Shown piece by piece: positions 7,397-14,743 of a stretch of 17,356 nt of DNA. Source of the DNA: Chryseobacterium gleum (GTDB lineage Bacteria > Bacteroidota > Bacteroidia > Flavobacteriales_D > Crocinitomicaceae); NCBI GenBank assembly GCA_943326825.2, contig CALPUT020000015.1, positions 1-17,356 on the forward strand. Direction: 5' to 3'. The stretch's first letter is position 1; every line of letters begins with the position of its first letter. The notes under the pieces are model-generated. The model did no database searches, had not been told where the DNA came from, and was given only the letters and a program-made list of their open reading frames with translations. The position numbers and the translations under genes were made by a program.

Positions 7397-8065
7397 ATGG
7401 CGATTAATTTACAAAAAGGTCAGACAATTGACCTAAGGAAAAACGACAGAGGAGAAAATGTTTATGACTTATCACAAGTAACTATTGGATTAGGTTGGGA
7501 TGTTAAACAGACAAAAACAGGATTCTTTGGGAAATTATTAGGTGGAAAAGAGGAAGAATATGATTTAGATGCTATTGCATTTCTTTTAGACTCTAATGAT
7601 AAAGTTGCTAATTTAGGAAGAACGGTGTCTAAAGGTAGTCAACAAATAGGATTATACGAAGGTGATATAATTTTCTTTAACTCTCTAAAGCATCCTTCAG
7701 GTCAAATATGGTTAACAGGAGATAATAGAACTGGAGCAGGTGATGGAGATGATGAACAAATCATAGTTCGATTAAATACATTAGATGAAAAATATCAAAA
7801 GATTGTATTTCTAGTAACAATTTATCAAGGGAGGCAGAATAATCAACATTTTGGTAAAGTTGAAAACGCATTCATTCGTGCTGTTGATGCAAAAGGTAAA
7901 GAAATTGCAAAATTTAGTTTATCAGGAAATGAGTCAATGAATGGAAAGTGTTCAATGGTTTTTTCAGAATTATATAGACATAATGGTGAATGGAAATTTA
8001 GAGCAATTGGAGAAGCTAATCAAACAGATTCATTTGTAGATTTATTAAAAAGATATACATATTAA
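7397..8065 (+). CDS. second TerD-family protein, longer form with an insert
   Basis: This 222-residue TerD-family protein is a paralogue of the preceding gene. It keeps INLQKGQTIDL, VTIGLGWD, EYDLDAIAFLLD (about 54-65), the acidic loop WLTGDNRTGAGDGDDEQI (about 105-122), HFGKVENAFIRAV (about 151-163) and FSELYRHNGEWKFRAIG (about 189-205). Compared with the first copy it has two extra pieces: residues about 14-26 (RKNDRGENVYDLS) before the first core strand, and a Gly/Lys-rich loop at about 38-53 (QTKTGFFGKLLGGKEE). Calcium binding through the Asp-rich loops is expected from the family. It ends only 3 nt before the first TerY gene. TerE or a TerX-like member are possible names; I cannot decide without alignment. 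Confidence 0.9.
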   Translation: MAINLQKGQTIDLRKNDRGENVYDLSQVTIGLGWDVKQTKTGFFGKLLGGKEEEYDLDAIAFLLDSNDKVANLGRTVSKGSQQIGLYEGDIIFFNSLKHPSGQIWLTGDNRTGAGDGDDEQIIVRLNTLDEKYQKIVFLVTIYQGRQNNQHFGKVENAFIRAVDAKGKEIAKFSLSGNESMNGKCSMVFSELYRHNGEWKFRAIGEANQTDSFVDLLKRYTY

Positions 8066-8068
8066 ATT

Positions 8069-8707
8069 ATGAGAAGACTACCTGTTTACTTATTACTTGA
8101 TTGTTCAGGATCAATGATGGGAGAGCCGATAGAGGCTGTAAAAAATGGTGTACAAGTTATGGTTAGTACTTTACGTAATAATCCACAAGCTATTGAAACA
8201 GCATTTATTAGCATAATAACTTTTGATAGTTCTGCAAGACAAATAATACCATTAACGGAATTATCAAATTTTCAAATGAGAGATATCCAAGCAACTGGAA
8301 CAACATCATTAGGAGAAGCATTGAAAATATTATCTAATTGTATTGATACTGAAGTTGCTAAAACGACACCTGAAACAAAAGGTGATTGGAAACCTTTAGT
8401 ATTTATTATGACTGATGGAATGCCAACTGATGATTGGAAAAGTGGTTTAGCTGAATTTCAGAAAAGAAAAACTGGTATTGTAGTAGCTTGTGCTGCTGGT
8501 AATAATGCTGACACTGAAGCTCTAAAATCAATAACTGACAATGTTGTAAGTCTAGCAACAGCTGACACACAAAGCATTGGTAAATTTTTCCAATGGGTAA
8601 CTGCTTCAATAGGAGTTTCATCAACTAGAGTGGAAGATAGTGGAAAAGAAGTTGGAGGATTAAATGAATTGCCCCCACCTCCATCTGAATTGAATATTGT
8701 TGTTTAA
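8069..8707 (+). CDS. terY: TerY-type VWA protein, copy 1
   Basis: This 212-residue protein is almost entirely one VWA domain. It starts MRRLPVYLLLD, the standard TerY opening, and has an intact metal-ion-dependent adhesion site: Asp11-x-Ser13-x-Ser15, Thr78/79 in TGTTSLGEAL, and Asp116 in IMTDGMPTDD. KGDWKPLVF before the third site and the late FFQWVTASI are TerY hallmarks. The tail after a flexible linker reads LPPPPSELNI and closely resembles the tail of TerY copy 2. TerY proteins are cytoplasmic metal-dependent interaction modules that act with a PP2C phosphatase and a kinase (TerY-P triad), both encoded downstream. It lies 3 nt after the second TerD gene and 9 nt before a membrane protein gene. 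Confidence 0.92.
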   Translation: MRRLPVYLLLDCSGSMMGEPIEAVKNGVQVMVSTLRNNPQAIETAFISIITFDSSARQIIPLTELSNFQMRDIQATGTTSLGEALKILSNCIDTEVAKTTPETKGDWKPLVFIMTDGMPTDDWKSGLAEFQKRKTGIVVACAAGNNADTEALKSITDNVVSLATADTQSIGKFFQWVTASIGVSSTRVEDSGKEVGGLNELPPPPSELNIVV

Positions 8708-8716
8708 AATCAAATT

Positions 8717-9139
8717 ATGGTTGAAAGTTTTCAAGAACAAATAGAAAAAAAGACTGATACGGAATTGGCAGATATAATAATTGATAGTCATAGATATCAA
8801 AAAGAATTTATTGATTTAGCAGAATTAGAAATCAAAAAGAGAAACATACCAATAGATTCAATTTTGGAATTAAGAATTAAAAATCTAAAAATTCAAGATG
8901 AAAATCTATCGATAGGAGATAAAGGGAGTCCTTTTTGGATTTCAATAGGTTTCATAGGATCAATATTAGGAGGTATATTTTCAATTTTCTTAGGCTATTC
9001 ATATGCTTTTTCAAAAAGAAAAAATTCAATTGGAAAAGAATTTTATGTTTATGATCAATCTACAAGAAAATATGGAACCATAATGTTTTATCTAGGTCTT
9101 TCAATTTTTGGTTTAATATTAATCAGTACGATTTTTTAA
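8717..9139 (+). CDS. two-helix membrane protein inside the ter operon
   Basis: This 140-residue protein is not recognised by name. The first 70 residues are charged and helical (QEQIEKKTDTELADIIID...YQKEFIDLAELEIKKRN), a pattern found in many Bacteroidota membrane proteins in which a short helical repeat precedes transmembrane helices. Two membrane helices follow at about 73-95 (Gly-rich) and about 120-139, joined by a basic loop SKRKNSIGK. With the long N-terminus inside, both ends would face the cytoplasm. Its TAA stop shares one base with the ATG of the next TerY gene (TAATG at 9137-9141), so the two are probably translationally coupled. It may anchor or signal to the cytoplasmic TerY proteins; that role is inferred from position only. 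Confidence 0.78.
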   Translation: MVESFQEQIEKKTDTELADIIIDSHRYQKEFIDLAELEIKKRNIPIDSILELRIKNLKIQDENLSIGDKGSPFWISIGFIGSILGGIFSIFLGYSYAFSKRKNSIGKEFYVYDQSTRKYGTIMFYLGLSIFGLILISTIF

Positions 9140-9774
9140 TGAGAAGATTACCCGTCTATTTTTTGTTAGATACTTCAGGTTCAATGTTTGGGGAGCCTAT
9201 TCAAGCATTGAATAATGCTTTGAGTGGGATGATTCATTCATTAAGAGCTGATGCACAGGCCCAAGAGACATTATGGATAAGCATAGTAACTTTTGAAAGA
9301 GAAGTTAAGGAAATTGTTCCTTTGATTGATTTACAATCATTTCAATTACCAGAAATCACTTGTCCTCAAAGCGGACCTACTTTTACAGGGAAAGGTTTAG
9401 AATTAATTTATCAAAAAATAACGAAAGAAATTCGAAAGGGTTCTCCAGAACAAAAAGGTGACTGGCGACCTTTATTATTTGTATTTACTGATGGTAAACC
9501 AAGTGATTTACAATTGTATCGTGAAATGATTCCTAAAGTAAAGCAATTAAATTTTGGAACGATAATCGGTTGTGCTGCTGGAAAATTAGCAGATGATTCG
9601 ATGTTAAAAGAATTATGTGATACTGTAGTTCATATTGATACTGCTGATTCAACAACTTTGAGACAATTTTTTAAATGGGTTTCTGATACCATTGAACAAG
9701 GTAATAAGAGTATGGGGACTACTGATCAAGTTTCTTTACCACCAGCTCCAACAGAAGAATTTAATATAATTTAA
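9139..9774 (+). CDS. terY: TerY-type VWA protein, copy 2
   Basis: This 211-residue VWA protein is paralogous to copy 1. The metal site is complete: Asp11-x-Ser13-x-Ser15 (DTSGS), Thr81 or Thr83 in SGPTFTGKGLEL, and Asp118 in VFTDGKPSD. KGDWRPLLF and FFKWVSDTI match copy 1. The loop after strand 3 is longer and has Cys75 (EITCPQSGP), absent from copy 1. The tail reads LPPAPTEEFNI, near-identical in type to copy 1 although the linker before it differs. It starts within the stop codon of the membrane protein gene and is followed 1 nt later by a 58-residue membrane protein, so it sits between two membrane genes in one translational chain. Confidence 0.92.
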   Translation: MRRLPVYFLLDTSGSMFGEPIQALNNALSGMIHSLRADAQAQETLWISIVTFEREVKEIVPLIDLQSFQLPEITCPQSGPTFTGKGLELIYQKITKEIRKGSPEQKGDWRPLLFVFTDGKPSDLQLYREMIPKVKQLNFGTIIGCAAGKLADDSMLKELCDTVVHIDTADSTTLRQFFKWVSDTIEQGNKSMGTTDQVSLPPAPTEEFNII

Positions 9775-9775
9775 A

Positions 9776-9952
9776 ATGAGTAATTCAAAGGAAGAAGAAA
9801 GAGCATATAAAGATATGATTATTGGTATGCTTTGGTTTTTAGGAGGTTTTATATTAACTGTGTTAGAAACAGGAGCTATATTTTGGGGAGCAATGGCTTA
9901 TGGCATTATAAAGTTTATTAAAGGTTTATCAAATAAAATAGCAGGTGTTTAA
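9776..9952 (+). CDS. 58-residue membrane protein
   Basis: This short gene starts one base after the TerY 2 stop codon and ends in TAA at 9950-9952, reading MSNSKEEERAYKDMIIGMLW and onward. A charged N-terminus of about 13 residues is followed by two hydrophobic helices (about 14-30 and 33-48) and a basic end, KFIKGLSNK. The pattern DMxxGxLWFxGG...IFWGAxxxGxIxFxxGL resembles a small membrane module seen in Bacteroidota proteins, sometimes fused to zinc ribbons; this is from memory of the pattern, not a search. Reality is supported by tight spacing on both sides: it overlaps the next frame by 8 nt. The function is unknown. Confidence 0.72.
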   Translation: MSNSKEEERAYKDMIIGMLWFLGGFILTVLETGAIFWGAMAYGIIKFIKGLSNKIAGV

Positions 9953-10187
9953 AATAATTTTTTCAATAATAATTATCTGTTTGTTTTTATACTCTAAACT
10001 AACTCCTTATATGGATAGATTAGATGTAAAATATAAAAAAGCTTTTAATTTTTTTCAAACTTTTTTCAAACCAATTTTGGAATTTTTAAGAATCATTTTT
10101 AAACCTTTTCAAGTTGGAAATGGATTGTCAATAGATATGGCTCAGCTAGTATTATTAATAATATTATTAATTTTTATTATAGTATGA
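9945..10187 (+). CDS. 80-residue YggT-like membrane protein (GTG start)
   Basis: The frame opens at GTG 9945, inside the last codons of the 58-residue gene; the first internal ATG would come only at residue 23 and cost the first membrane helix, so the GTG is preferred. Helix 1 is at about 3-17, a basic amphipathic stretch with repeated FFKPILEFLRIIFKPF fills 36-56, and helix 2 is at about 64-80. The order Pro-x-Leu-Arg-Ile...GLSIDMAQLVLLIIL resembles one half of YggT-family membrane proteins (P-x-x-R...GLDLSPIxxLLxL). YggT proteins have been linked to osmotic stress and membrane organisation, with no firm biochemical role. Its TGA overlaps the next ATG (ATGA, 10184-10187), giving coupling to the macro-domain gene. 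Confidence 0.7.
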   Translation: MFKIIFSIIIICLFLYSKLTPYMDRLDVKYKKAFNFFQTFFKPILEFLRIIFKPFQVGNGLSIDMAQLVLLIILLIFIIV

Positions 10188-10705
10188 GAATAGAGCTTCA
10201 TTTTGGTGATATAACTGAATTAAATACAGATTGCATTGTAAATGCAGCAAAACCTTCTTTGCTAGGGGGAGGTGGGGTTGATGGTGCAATTCATAAAAAA
10301 GCTGGTTCAAAATTAAAGGAATATTGTAAAAGTTTGCGAGGTTGTGAAATAGGAGAAGCAAAAATCACACCTGGTTTTGAATCATATTCAAAATTTATAA
10401 TACATACAGTAGGGCCTAGGGTCTCATTGTTTAATTTGCAAGTGGGAGAGGAAGAAATAGAAAAATTAAAACAATCGTATTTAAACTCTTTAAAATTAGG
10501 GTCAAAAAACAAATTTAATGATTTAGTGTTTTCTAATATTTCAACTGGCTCTTATGGATTCCCGAAGGATTTGGCTGCAAAAATCTCTTTTGAAATAGTT
10601 GCAAATTTTTTAAATGAAAATCAATACCCTAAAAAAGTAACTTTTTGTTGTTACGATATAGACAATCTGCAATCATATGTAGATGTAATAAAAAGAAAAT
10701 TATGA
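10184..10705 (+). CDS. macro-domain protein (MacroD-like ADP-ribose binding or hydrolase)
   Basis: This 173-residue protein is a single macro domain of the MacroD/YmdB type. It shows GDI at 8-10, the signature VNAAKPSLLGGGGVDGAIH (19-37), GCEIGEAKITPGF (53-65), FIIHTVGP (71-78) and the phosphate loop NISTGSYGFP (118-127). Family members bind ADP-ribose and many remove ADP-ribose from proteins or hydrolyse O-acetyl-ADP-ribose. Asp33 in GVDG and His37 are present. The asparagine usual at the fourth place of NAAN, one of two residues implicated in hydrolysis in YmdB and MacroD2, is Lys23 here, so binding may be kept and hydrolysis altered. The gene overlaps its neighbours on both sides by ATGA and is therefore an integral part of the ter unit. 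Confidence 0.93.
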   Translation: MRIELHFGDITELNTDCIVNAAKPSLLGGGGVDGAIHKKAGSKLKEYCKSLRGCEIGEAKITPGFESYSKFIIHTVGPRVSLFNLQVGEEEIEKLKQSYLNSLKLGSKNKFNDLVFSNISTGSYGFPKDLAAKISFEIVANFLNENQYPKKVTFCCYDIDNLQSYVDVIKRKL

Positions 10706-11763
10706 GTAGAAGATTACCAATCTATTTTTTAATAGATATATCAGAATCAATGGTTGGAGAACCAATTCAACAAGTTGAAGAAGGAATAGCAACCATAATA
10801 CAAACATTAAAAACTGATCCAAATGCTCTGGAAACAGTTTGGATTTCAATTATAATTTTTGCTGGTCAACCAAAAACATTGGTTCCATTACAAGAAATTA
10901 TTACTTTTTATCCGCCAAGATTTCCTATTGGAGGAGGGACTTCTTTGAGTAAAGGACTTGGTCATTTAATGTATGAATTAAGAAAAAATCAAATATTAAC
11001 AACTCCAGAAAAAAAAGGTGATTGGAAACCAATTGTATTTTTATTTACGGATGGGGTTCCAACAGATGATAGTAAAAAAGCTATTGAAGAATGGAAAAAA
11101 AATTGGCAGAGAACTGCTAATATGGTTGCTGTTTCATTTGGAGAAGAAACAGATACCAAGTTATTAGGTCAACTTACAGAAAATGTATTACACTTCAAAA
11201 ACGCTGATAAAGAAGCATATAAACAATTCTTTAGATGGGTAACAGATTCTATTAAAACAAGTTCTGAAAGTGTTGAAAATAATTCGACAGGTTTTGAGTT
11301 GTCGAAAATAGATGGAGATACTTTATCGAAAATTGATTTAACTAAAAATCAAGAAATAAGTAATCCATACGTTGATAACAATTATGTTGTGTTATCGGCA
11401 AAGTGTCAAAATACTAAAAGACCTTATTTAATGAAATACAAGAAAAATATTTCATCGAACAATTTCGGAGGACTGGAATTAGACACACTTGCTTATCGTT
11501 TAGTTGGTGCTTATCAAGTAGATAATACATATTTTGAGTTATCTGATGATTCTGTTTCAAATTTAAAAATTAATACAAACGAATTAATTGGAGCTCCAAC
11601 ATGTCCTTGTTGTGGAAATCAATTTGCTTTTGCAGCATGTCAATGTGGAAAAATTCATTGTATTGGTGATGAGGAAGTAAGCGAATGCCCTTGGTGCGGT
11701 AATCAAGGGAAATATGGAGCTTCGGGAGAAGGAGGTTTTGATGTAAATAGAACTCAAGGATAA
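10702..11763 (+). CDS. terY: TerY-type VWA protein, copy 3, with C-terminal TerY-C-like zinc region
   Basis: The start was set at 10702, where ATG overlaps the macro-domain stop (ATGA) and yields the family opening MSRRLPIYFLID; a longer frame from 10645 is not needed. The protein has 353 residues. The VWA domain (1-185) has the metal site Asp12-x-Ser14-x-Ser16 (DISES), Thr80 in GGGTSLSKGL and Asp117 in LFTDGVPTDD. After an acidic linker (about 186-225), a beta-rich region reads KRPYLMKYKK and YRLVGAYQVD. The end has eight cysteines (301, 303, 304, 313, 315, 320, 329, 332) in CPCC, CQC and CPWC groups, matching the TerY-C metal-binding domain. This is the classical TerY of the triad: the PP2C gene starts 2 nt later and the kinase follows it. 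It lacks the LPPxP tail of copies 1 and 2. Confidence 0.93.
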   Translation: MSRRLPIYFLIDISESMVGEPIQQVEEGIATIIQTLKTDPNALETVWISIIIFAGQPKTLVPLQEIITFYPPRFPIGGGTSLSKGLGHLMYELRKNQILTTPEKKGDWKPIVFLFTDGVPTDDSKKAIEEWKKNWQRTANMVAVSFGEETDTKLLGQLTENVLHFKNADKEAYKQFFRWVTDSIKTSSESVENNSTGFELSKIDGDTLSKIDLTKNQEISNPYVDNNYVVLSAKCQNTKRPYLMKYKKNISSNNFGGLELDTLAYRLVGAYQVDNTYFELSDDSVSNLKINTNELIGAPTCPCCGNQFAFAACQCGKIHCIGDEEVSECPWCGNQGKYGASGEGGFDVNRTQG

Positions 11764-11765
11764 AG

Positions 11766-13217
11766 ATGGAAGTTTTTGACTACATATTTTCGCTTCTTAA
11801 AAATAAAGGGAAACTAACATCAGATGAAAAAACAGAGGTTTTACAGAATTTTTCCGAATCGATTGAAACCATAACTCTTGTTAATGAAATAATTGAAAAT
11901 CAGAATCGAATTATGAAAAGTTGGGAAATTAAAACAAGAATAGAAGATATTAAACGCATGTCATTTCCTATTCAAAATGGTACGGTTGGTAAAGCGTATA
12001 CTTCTAAAATAGATTTTAAGACATTAAATATTACAGATTTAATTTTTGAGGAATTTCAAGGGCTAGAAGAAATAGGGTTATCATTTAATAAAATAGATGA
12101 TGCAATAGAAGGTGTTCCGATAGAAAGTGGAGAAAATAAAATTAAATTTCTTTTTAAAGTTGATGGAGAACTAGAGACTACTGAACCTAATGTGAAAGAG
12201 TTTTCAATAATAATTAATCCAGATCCTAAAACTTTATGGAAAGATATTGAAAGTGATAAGAGTGATCCTTTTTGGAAAGATGATAATGTTTCAATACTTG
12301 ATATTGTTGGAGATAAGAAAATTGTAGTTGCTTCTAAAAGAGGGCGAAGTCATGCAAATGTAGGTTCGTATAGAGATGATGATTTTGCGTATAAATACTT
12401 TAACAATTCTGGATGGACTGTAGTTGCAGTTAGTGATGGTGCAGGAAGCTATTCTTTATCAAGAAAGGGTTCAGAAATTGCTTGTAATGCAGTTGTAGAA
12501 TATTTTGAAAAGCATTCTGATATTGATCTACATAAAGAATTTGAAGATAAATTATTAGAATTTGATATGTCAAGAGATGAGGTATTATTAAATGAGATAC
12601 AAATTCTTGCTAAAAAAAACTTATACAAAGCGACTGTTTTTGCTCATAATGAGATTAAAGAATTTGCGGATAAATTAGCACTTGATAAACCTGAATTATT
12701 CAATAATTCAAAAGCAAAATCTCCTTTAGATTATTTTCATTCAACCTTAATTTTTACACTGTTTAAAAAGTTTGATTTTGGTTATCTAGTTTTGACTTTT
12801 GGCGTTGGAGATTGCCCAATTGCGGTAGTTAATAAAGATAGGACGATTACTTCTTTAATGAATTGGTTAGATGTTGGAGAATTTGGAGGTGGAACGCGTT
12901 TTATAACGCAGCCAGAAATTTTCCATTCTGAAAGTAATCCAATGGCAACACGTTTTAATTTTCAAATTTTCCCGGATTTTAGTTATTTATTTTTAATGAC
13001 AGATGGGATTTACGACCCAAAATTTGTGGTAGAAGCTAATCTTGAGAAAAATGAAAAATGGCAGGAGTTTATTTCTGATTTAGAGGGAAATAATGATGAT
13101 AAATCAAAAGTGAATTTTAATTATGATAATGAAAAAATAGATATTGAACTTTCGAATTGGATGGATTTTTGGAGTCCTGGAAATCATGATGATAGAACAT
13201 TAGCAATTATTTATTAA
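11766..13217 (+). CDS. PP2C-type protein phosphatase of the TerY-P triad
   Basis: This 483-residue protein has an N-terminal helical part (about 1-60), an Ig-like beta region (about 66-152) and a linker NPDPKTLWKDIESDKSDPFW (152-170) that recurs in TerY-associated phosphatases. The PP2C_2-type domain covers about 185-483: SKRGRSHANVGSYRDDDFAY (Asp204-206), VVAVSDGAGS (Asp224), FGVGDCPIAVV (Asp349), LMTDGIYD (Asp413) and NHDDRTLAIIY (Asp475/476). These aspartates are the expected manganese/magnesium ligands, so the enzyme should be active on phospho-Ser/Thr. An insertion of about 60 residues (about 255-320) separates the second and third motifs. It lies 2 nt after TerY 3 and 1 nt before the kinase gene. 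In the known triad it is thought to reverse the kinase's phosphorylation; targets are unknown. Confidence 0.92.
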   Translation: MEVFDYIFSLLKNKGKLTSDEKTEVLQNFSESIETITLVNEIIENQNRIMKSWEIKTRIEDIKRMSFPIQNGTVGKAYTSKIDFKTLNITDLIFEEFQGLEEIGLSFNKIDDAIEGVPIESGENKIKFLFKVDGELETTEPNVKEFSIIINPDPKTLWKDIESDKSDPFWKDDNVSILDIVGDKKIVVASKRGRSHANVGSYRDDDFAYKYFNNSGWTVVAVSDGAGSYSLSRKGSEIACNAVVEYFEKHSDIDLHKEFEDKLLEFDMSRDEVLLNEIQILAKKNLYKATVFAHNEIKEFADKLALDKPELFNNSKAKSPLDYFHSTLIFTLFKKFDFGYLVLTFGVGDCPIAVVNKDRTITSLMNWLDVGEFGGGTRFITQPEIFHSESNPMATRFNFQIFPDFSYLFLMTDGIYDPKFVVEANLEKNEKWQEFISDLEGNNDDKSKVNFNYDNEKIDIELSNWMDFWSPGNHDDRTLAIIY

Positions 13218-13218
13218 G

Positions 13219-14739
13219 ATGACTACAAAAAGTGTAAATTCGATAATTACGCAAGGAAAATCGTATCAATATATTGATAATGGAGAACCAATGCGTGGTG
13301 GAGTTAAAGATGTTTACTTTAGCCCTGATAAAAGTTATGTAGTAGCTTTTTATAGAGATCCACAAGATTTTAATTCAAAAGAACGATTAAAAAGAATTGT
13401 AACAACTTATTATGATTCATTTTTTAATAGAGAGGGGGGTGAATATTGGAAAACTATTTATTGTTGGCCAACAGATGTGATTGAACAAGGTGACTTAACA
13501 GGAATTATAGTACCTTCTTATAGTTCTAATTTCTTCTTTAAAAAGGGTTTTTTAAATAATGACACTTTAAATGGGAAAGAAAAAAACGGAAAATGGTTTG
13601 CTAGTGCGAAATTTAGGGTAAAAGATTCTAAAACTAAATTAGATCCATTTGAACTAGGAAATTGGTTAAGTTATTTTCAAGTATGTGTAAATATTGCTCG
13701 TGGTGTAAAAAGATTACATGCAGCAGGATTAGCACATTCTGATTTGTCATATAATAATGTTTTAATTGATCCAGTTACAAAGACAGCTGCAATAATTGAT
13801 CTTGACGATTTAGTGGTGCCAAATCTTTTTCCCCCAAGTGTTATAGGTACAGCCGATTTTATTGCGCCTGAAGTAATGTCAACAAAACATCTCTCAACAA
13901 CAGATCCAAATAGAAAATTACCTAAAAGAGAGACGGATTTACATGCTTTAGCTGTATTAATTTATATGTATTTATTATATCGACACCCTTTAAGAGGAGG
14001 TCAATATTTTGGTCAAATAGATGAAACAGAAGAAGAAAACTTGATGATGGGTGAAAAAGCACTTTTTGTTGAGCATCCTTCTAATGATAAGAATAGAAAT
14101 TTTAAACGTGAGTATGGTGACAATCTTGCTAAATTTTCGCCTTGGACAGATTTAAATAAAACACCTTATACGATCACTGGTCCTTATTTAAAAGATCTAT
14201 TTGAACAAGCATTTATAAAAGGTTTGCATAATCCTATGGAGAGACCACCTGCTGTAATGTGGGAAGAGGCACTAATTAAAACAAACGATTTAAAGCTTCA
14301 ATGTAGTAATTCTCAATGTGATCAAAAATGGTTTATTTACAATAACACAATAGACACAAGATGTCCATTTTGTAATACAAAATACAGTCAATCTATTCCG
14401 ATTTTAGATTTCTATTATCAATTTAGAGAAGGAGTTTGGAAACCTGAAAATCAACGATTAGTGATTTATAATCAAACAACCCTTCATAAATGGCATTCAA
14501 ATAAAAATGTATTAAGAAATGAAAGATTAACAACCCAAGACAAAATTAGAGATGGGTATTTTTCATTTCACAATCAAAAATGGGTTTTCGTAAATGAAAA
14601 ATTAACATCATTAAAAGATGTATCAGAGGACAAAGAAATACCCGTTGGTTCAATGGTAGAATTATTAGAAGGTAAAAAACTTTTACTTTCTAAAGAAGAA
14701 GGTGGAAGAATAGTAATAGTATCAATAGCAAATAAATAA
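13219..14739 (+). CDS. divergent Ser/Thr protein kinase of the TerY-P triad with zinc ribbon
   Basis: This 506-residue protein has a protein-kinase-like domain at about 20-345. The N-lobe reads RGGVKDVYFSPDKSYVVAFYRD; the usual lysine of strand 3 (VAxK) is not in its place, being Phe44/Tyr45. The catalytic loop is HSDLSYNN (His173, Asp175, Asn180), the metal-binding motif is IDLDD (Asp194, in place of DFG), and GTADFIAPE (210-218) is the activation end. So the catalytic and metal residues are kept, while the ATP-anchoring lysine is uncertain. A long insert (about 110-145) lies between the lobes. Residues 362-385 hold C-x4-C...C-x2-C, a zinc ribbon, followed by a beta-rich C-terminal domain of about 120 residues with an SH3-like look (GYFSFHNQKWVFVNEKLT). 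TerY-linked kinases of this type are known; targets are not. Confidence 0.9.
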   Translation: MTTKSVNSIITQGKSYQYIDNGEPMRGGVKDVYFSPDKSYVVAFYRDPQDFNSKERLKRIVTTYYDSFFNREGGEYWKTIYCWPTDVIEQGDLTGIIVPSYSSNFFFKKGFLNNDTLNGKEKNGKWFASAKFRVKDSKTKLDPFELGNWLSYFQVCVNIARGVKRLHAAGLAHSDLSYNNVLIDPVTKTAAIIDLDDLVVPNLFPPSVIGTADFIAPEVMSTKHLSTTDPNRKLPKRETDLHALAVLIYMYLLYRHPLRGGQYFGQIDETEEENLMMGEKALFVEHPSNDKNRNFKREYGDNLAKFSPWTDLNKTPYTITGPYLKDLFEQAFIKGLHNPMERPPAVMWEEALIKTNDLKLQCSNSQCDQKWFIYNNTIDTRCPFCNTKYSQSIPILDFYYQFREGVWKPENQRLVIYNQTTLHKWHSNKNVLRNERLTTQDKIRDGYFSFHNQKWVFVNEKLTSLKDVSEDKEIPVGSMVELLEGKKLLLSKEEGGRIVIVSIANK

Positions 14740-14743
14740 ATAA

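Noticed and set aside
8406..8624. Minus-strand open frame rich in Leu, Gln and His
   Set aside because: It is fully antisense to the VWA domain of TerY 1 and has a low-complexity, non-protein-like composition.
10167..10512. Two minus-strand open frames opposite the macro-domain gene
   Set aside because: Both are antisense to a clear, motif-rich macro domain and lack any recognisable pattern.
10645..10701. N-terminal extension of TerY copy 3
   Set aside because: The ATG at 10702 gives the family opening (M-x-RRLPIYFLID) and an ATGA overlap with the previous gene; the extension lies within the macro-domain gene.
13219..14739. Calling the kinase a dead pseudokinase
   Set aside because: The catalytic Asp, the Asn and the metal-binding Asp are all present; only the strand-3 lysine is unclear, and kinases with relocated lysines exist.
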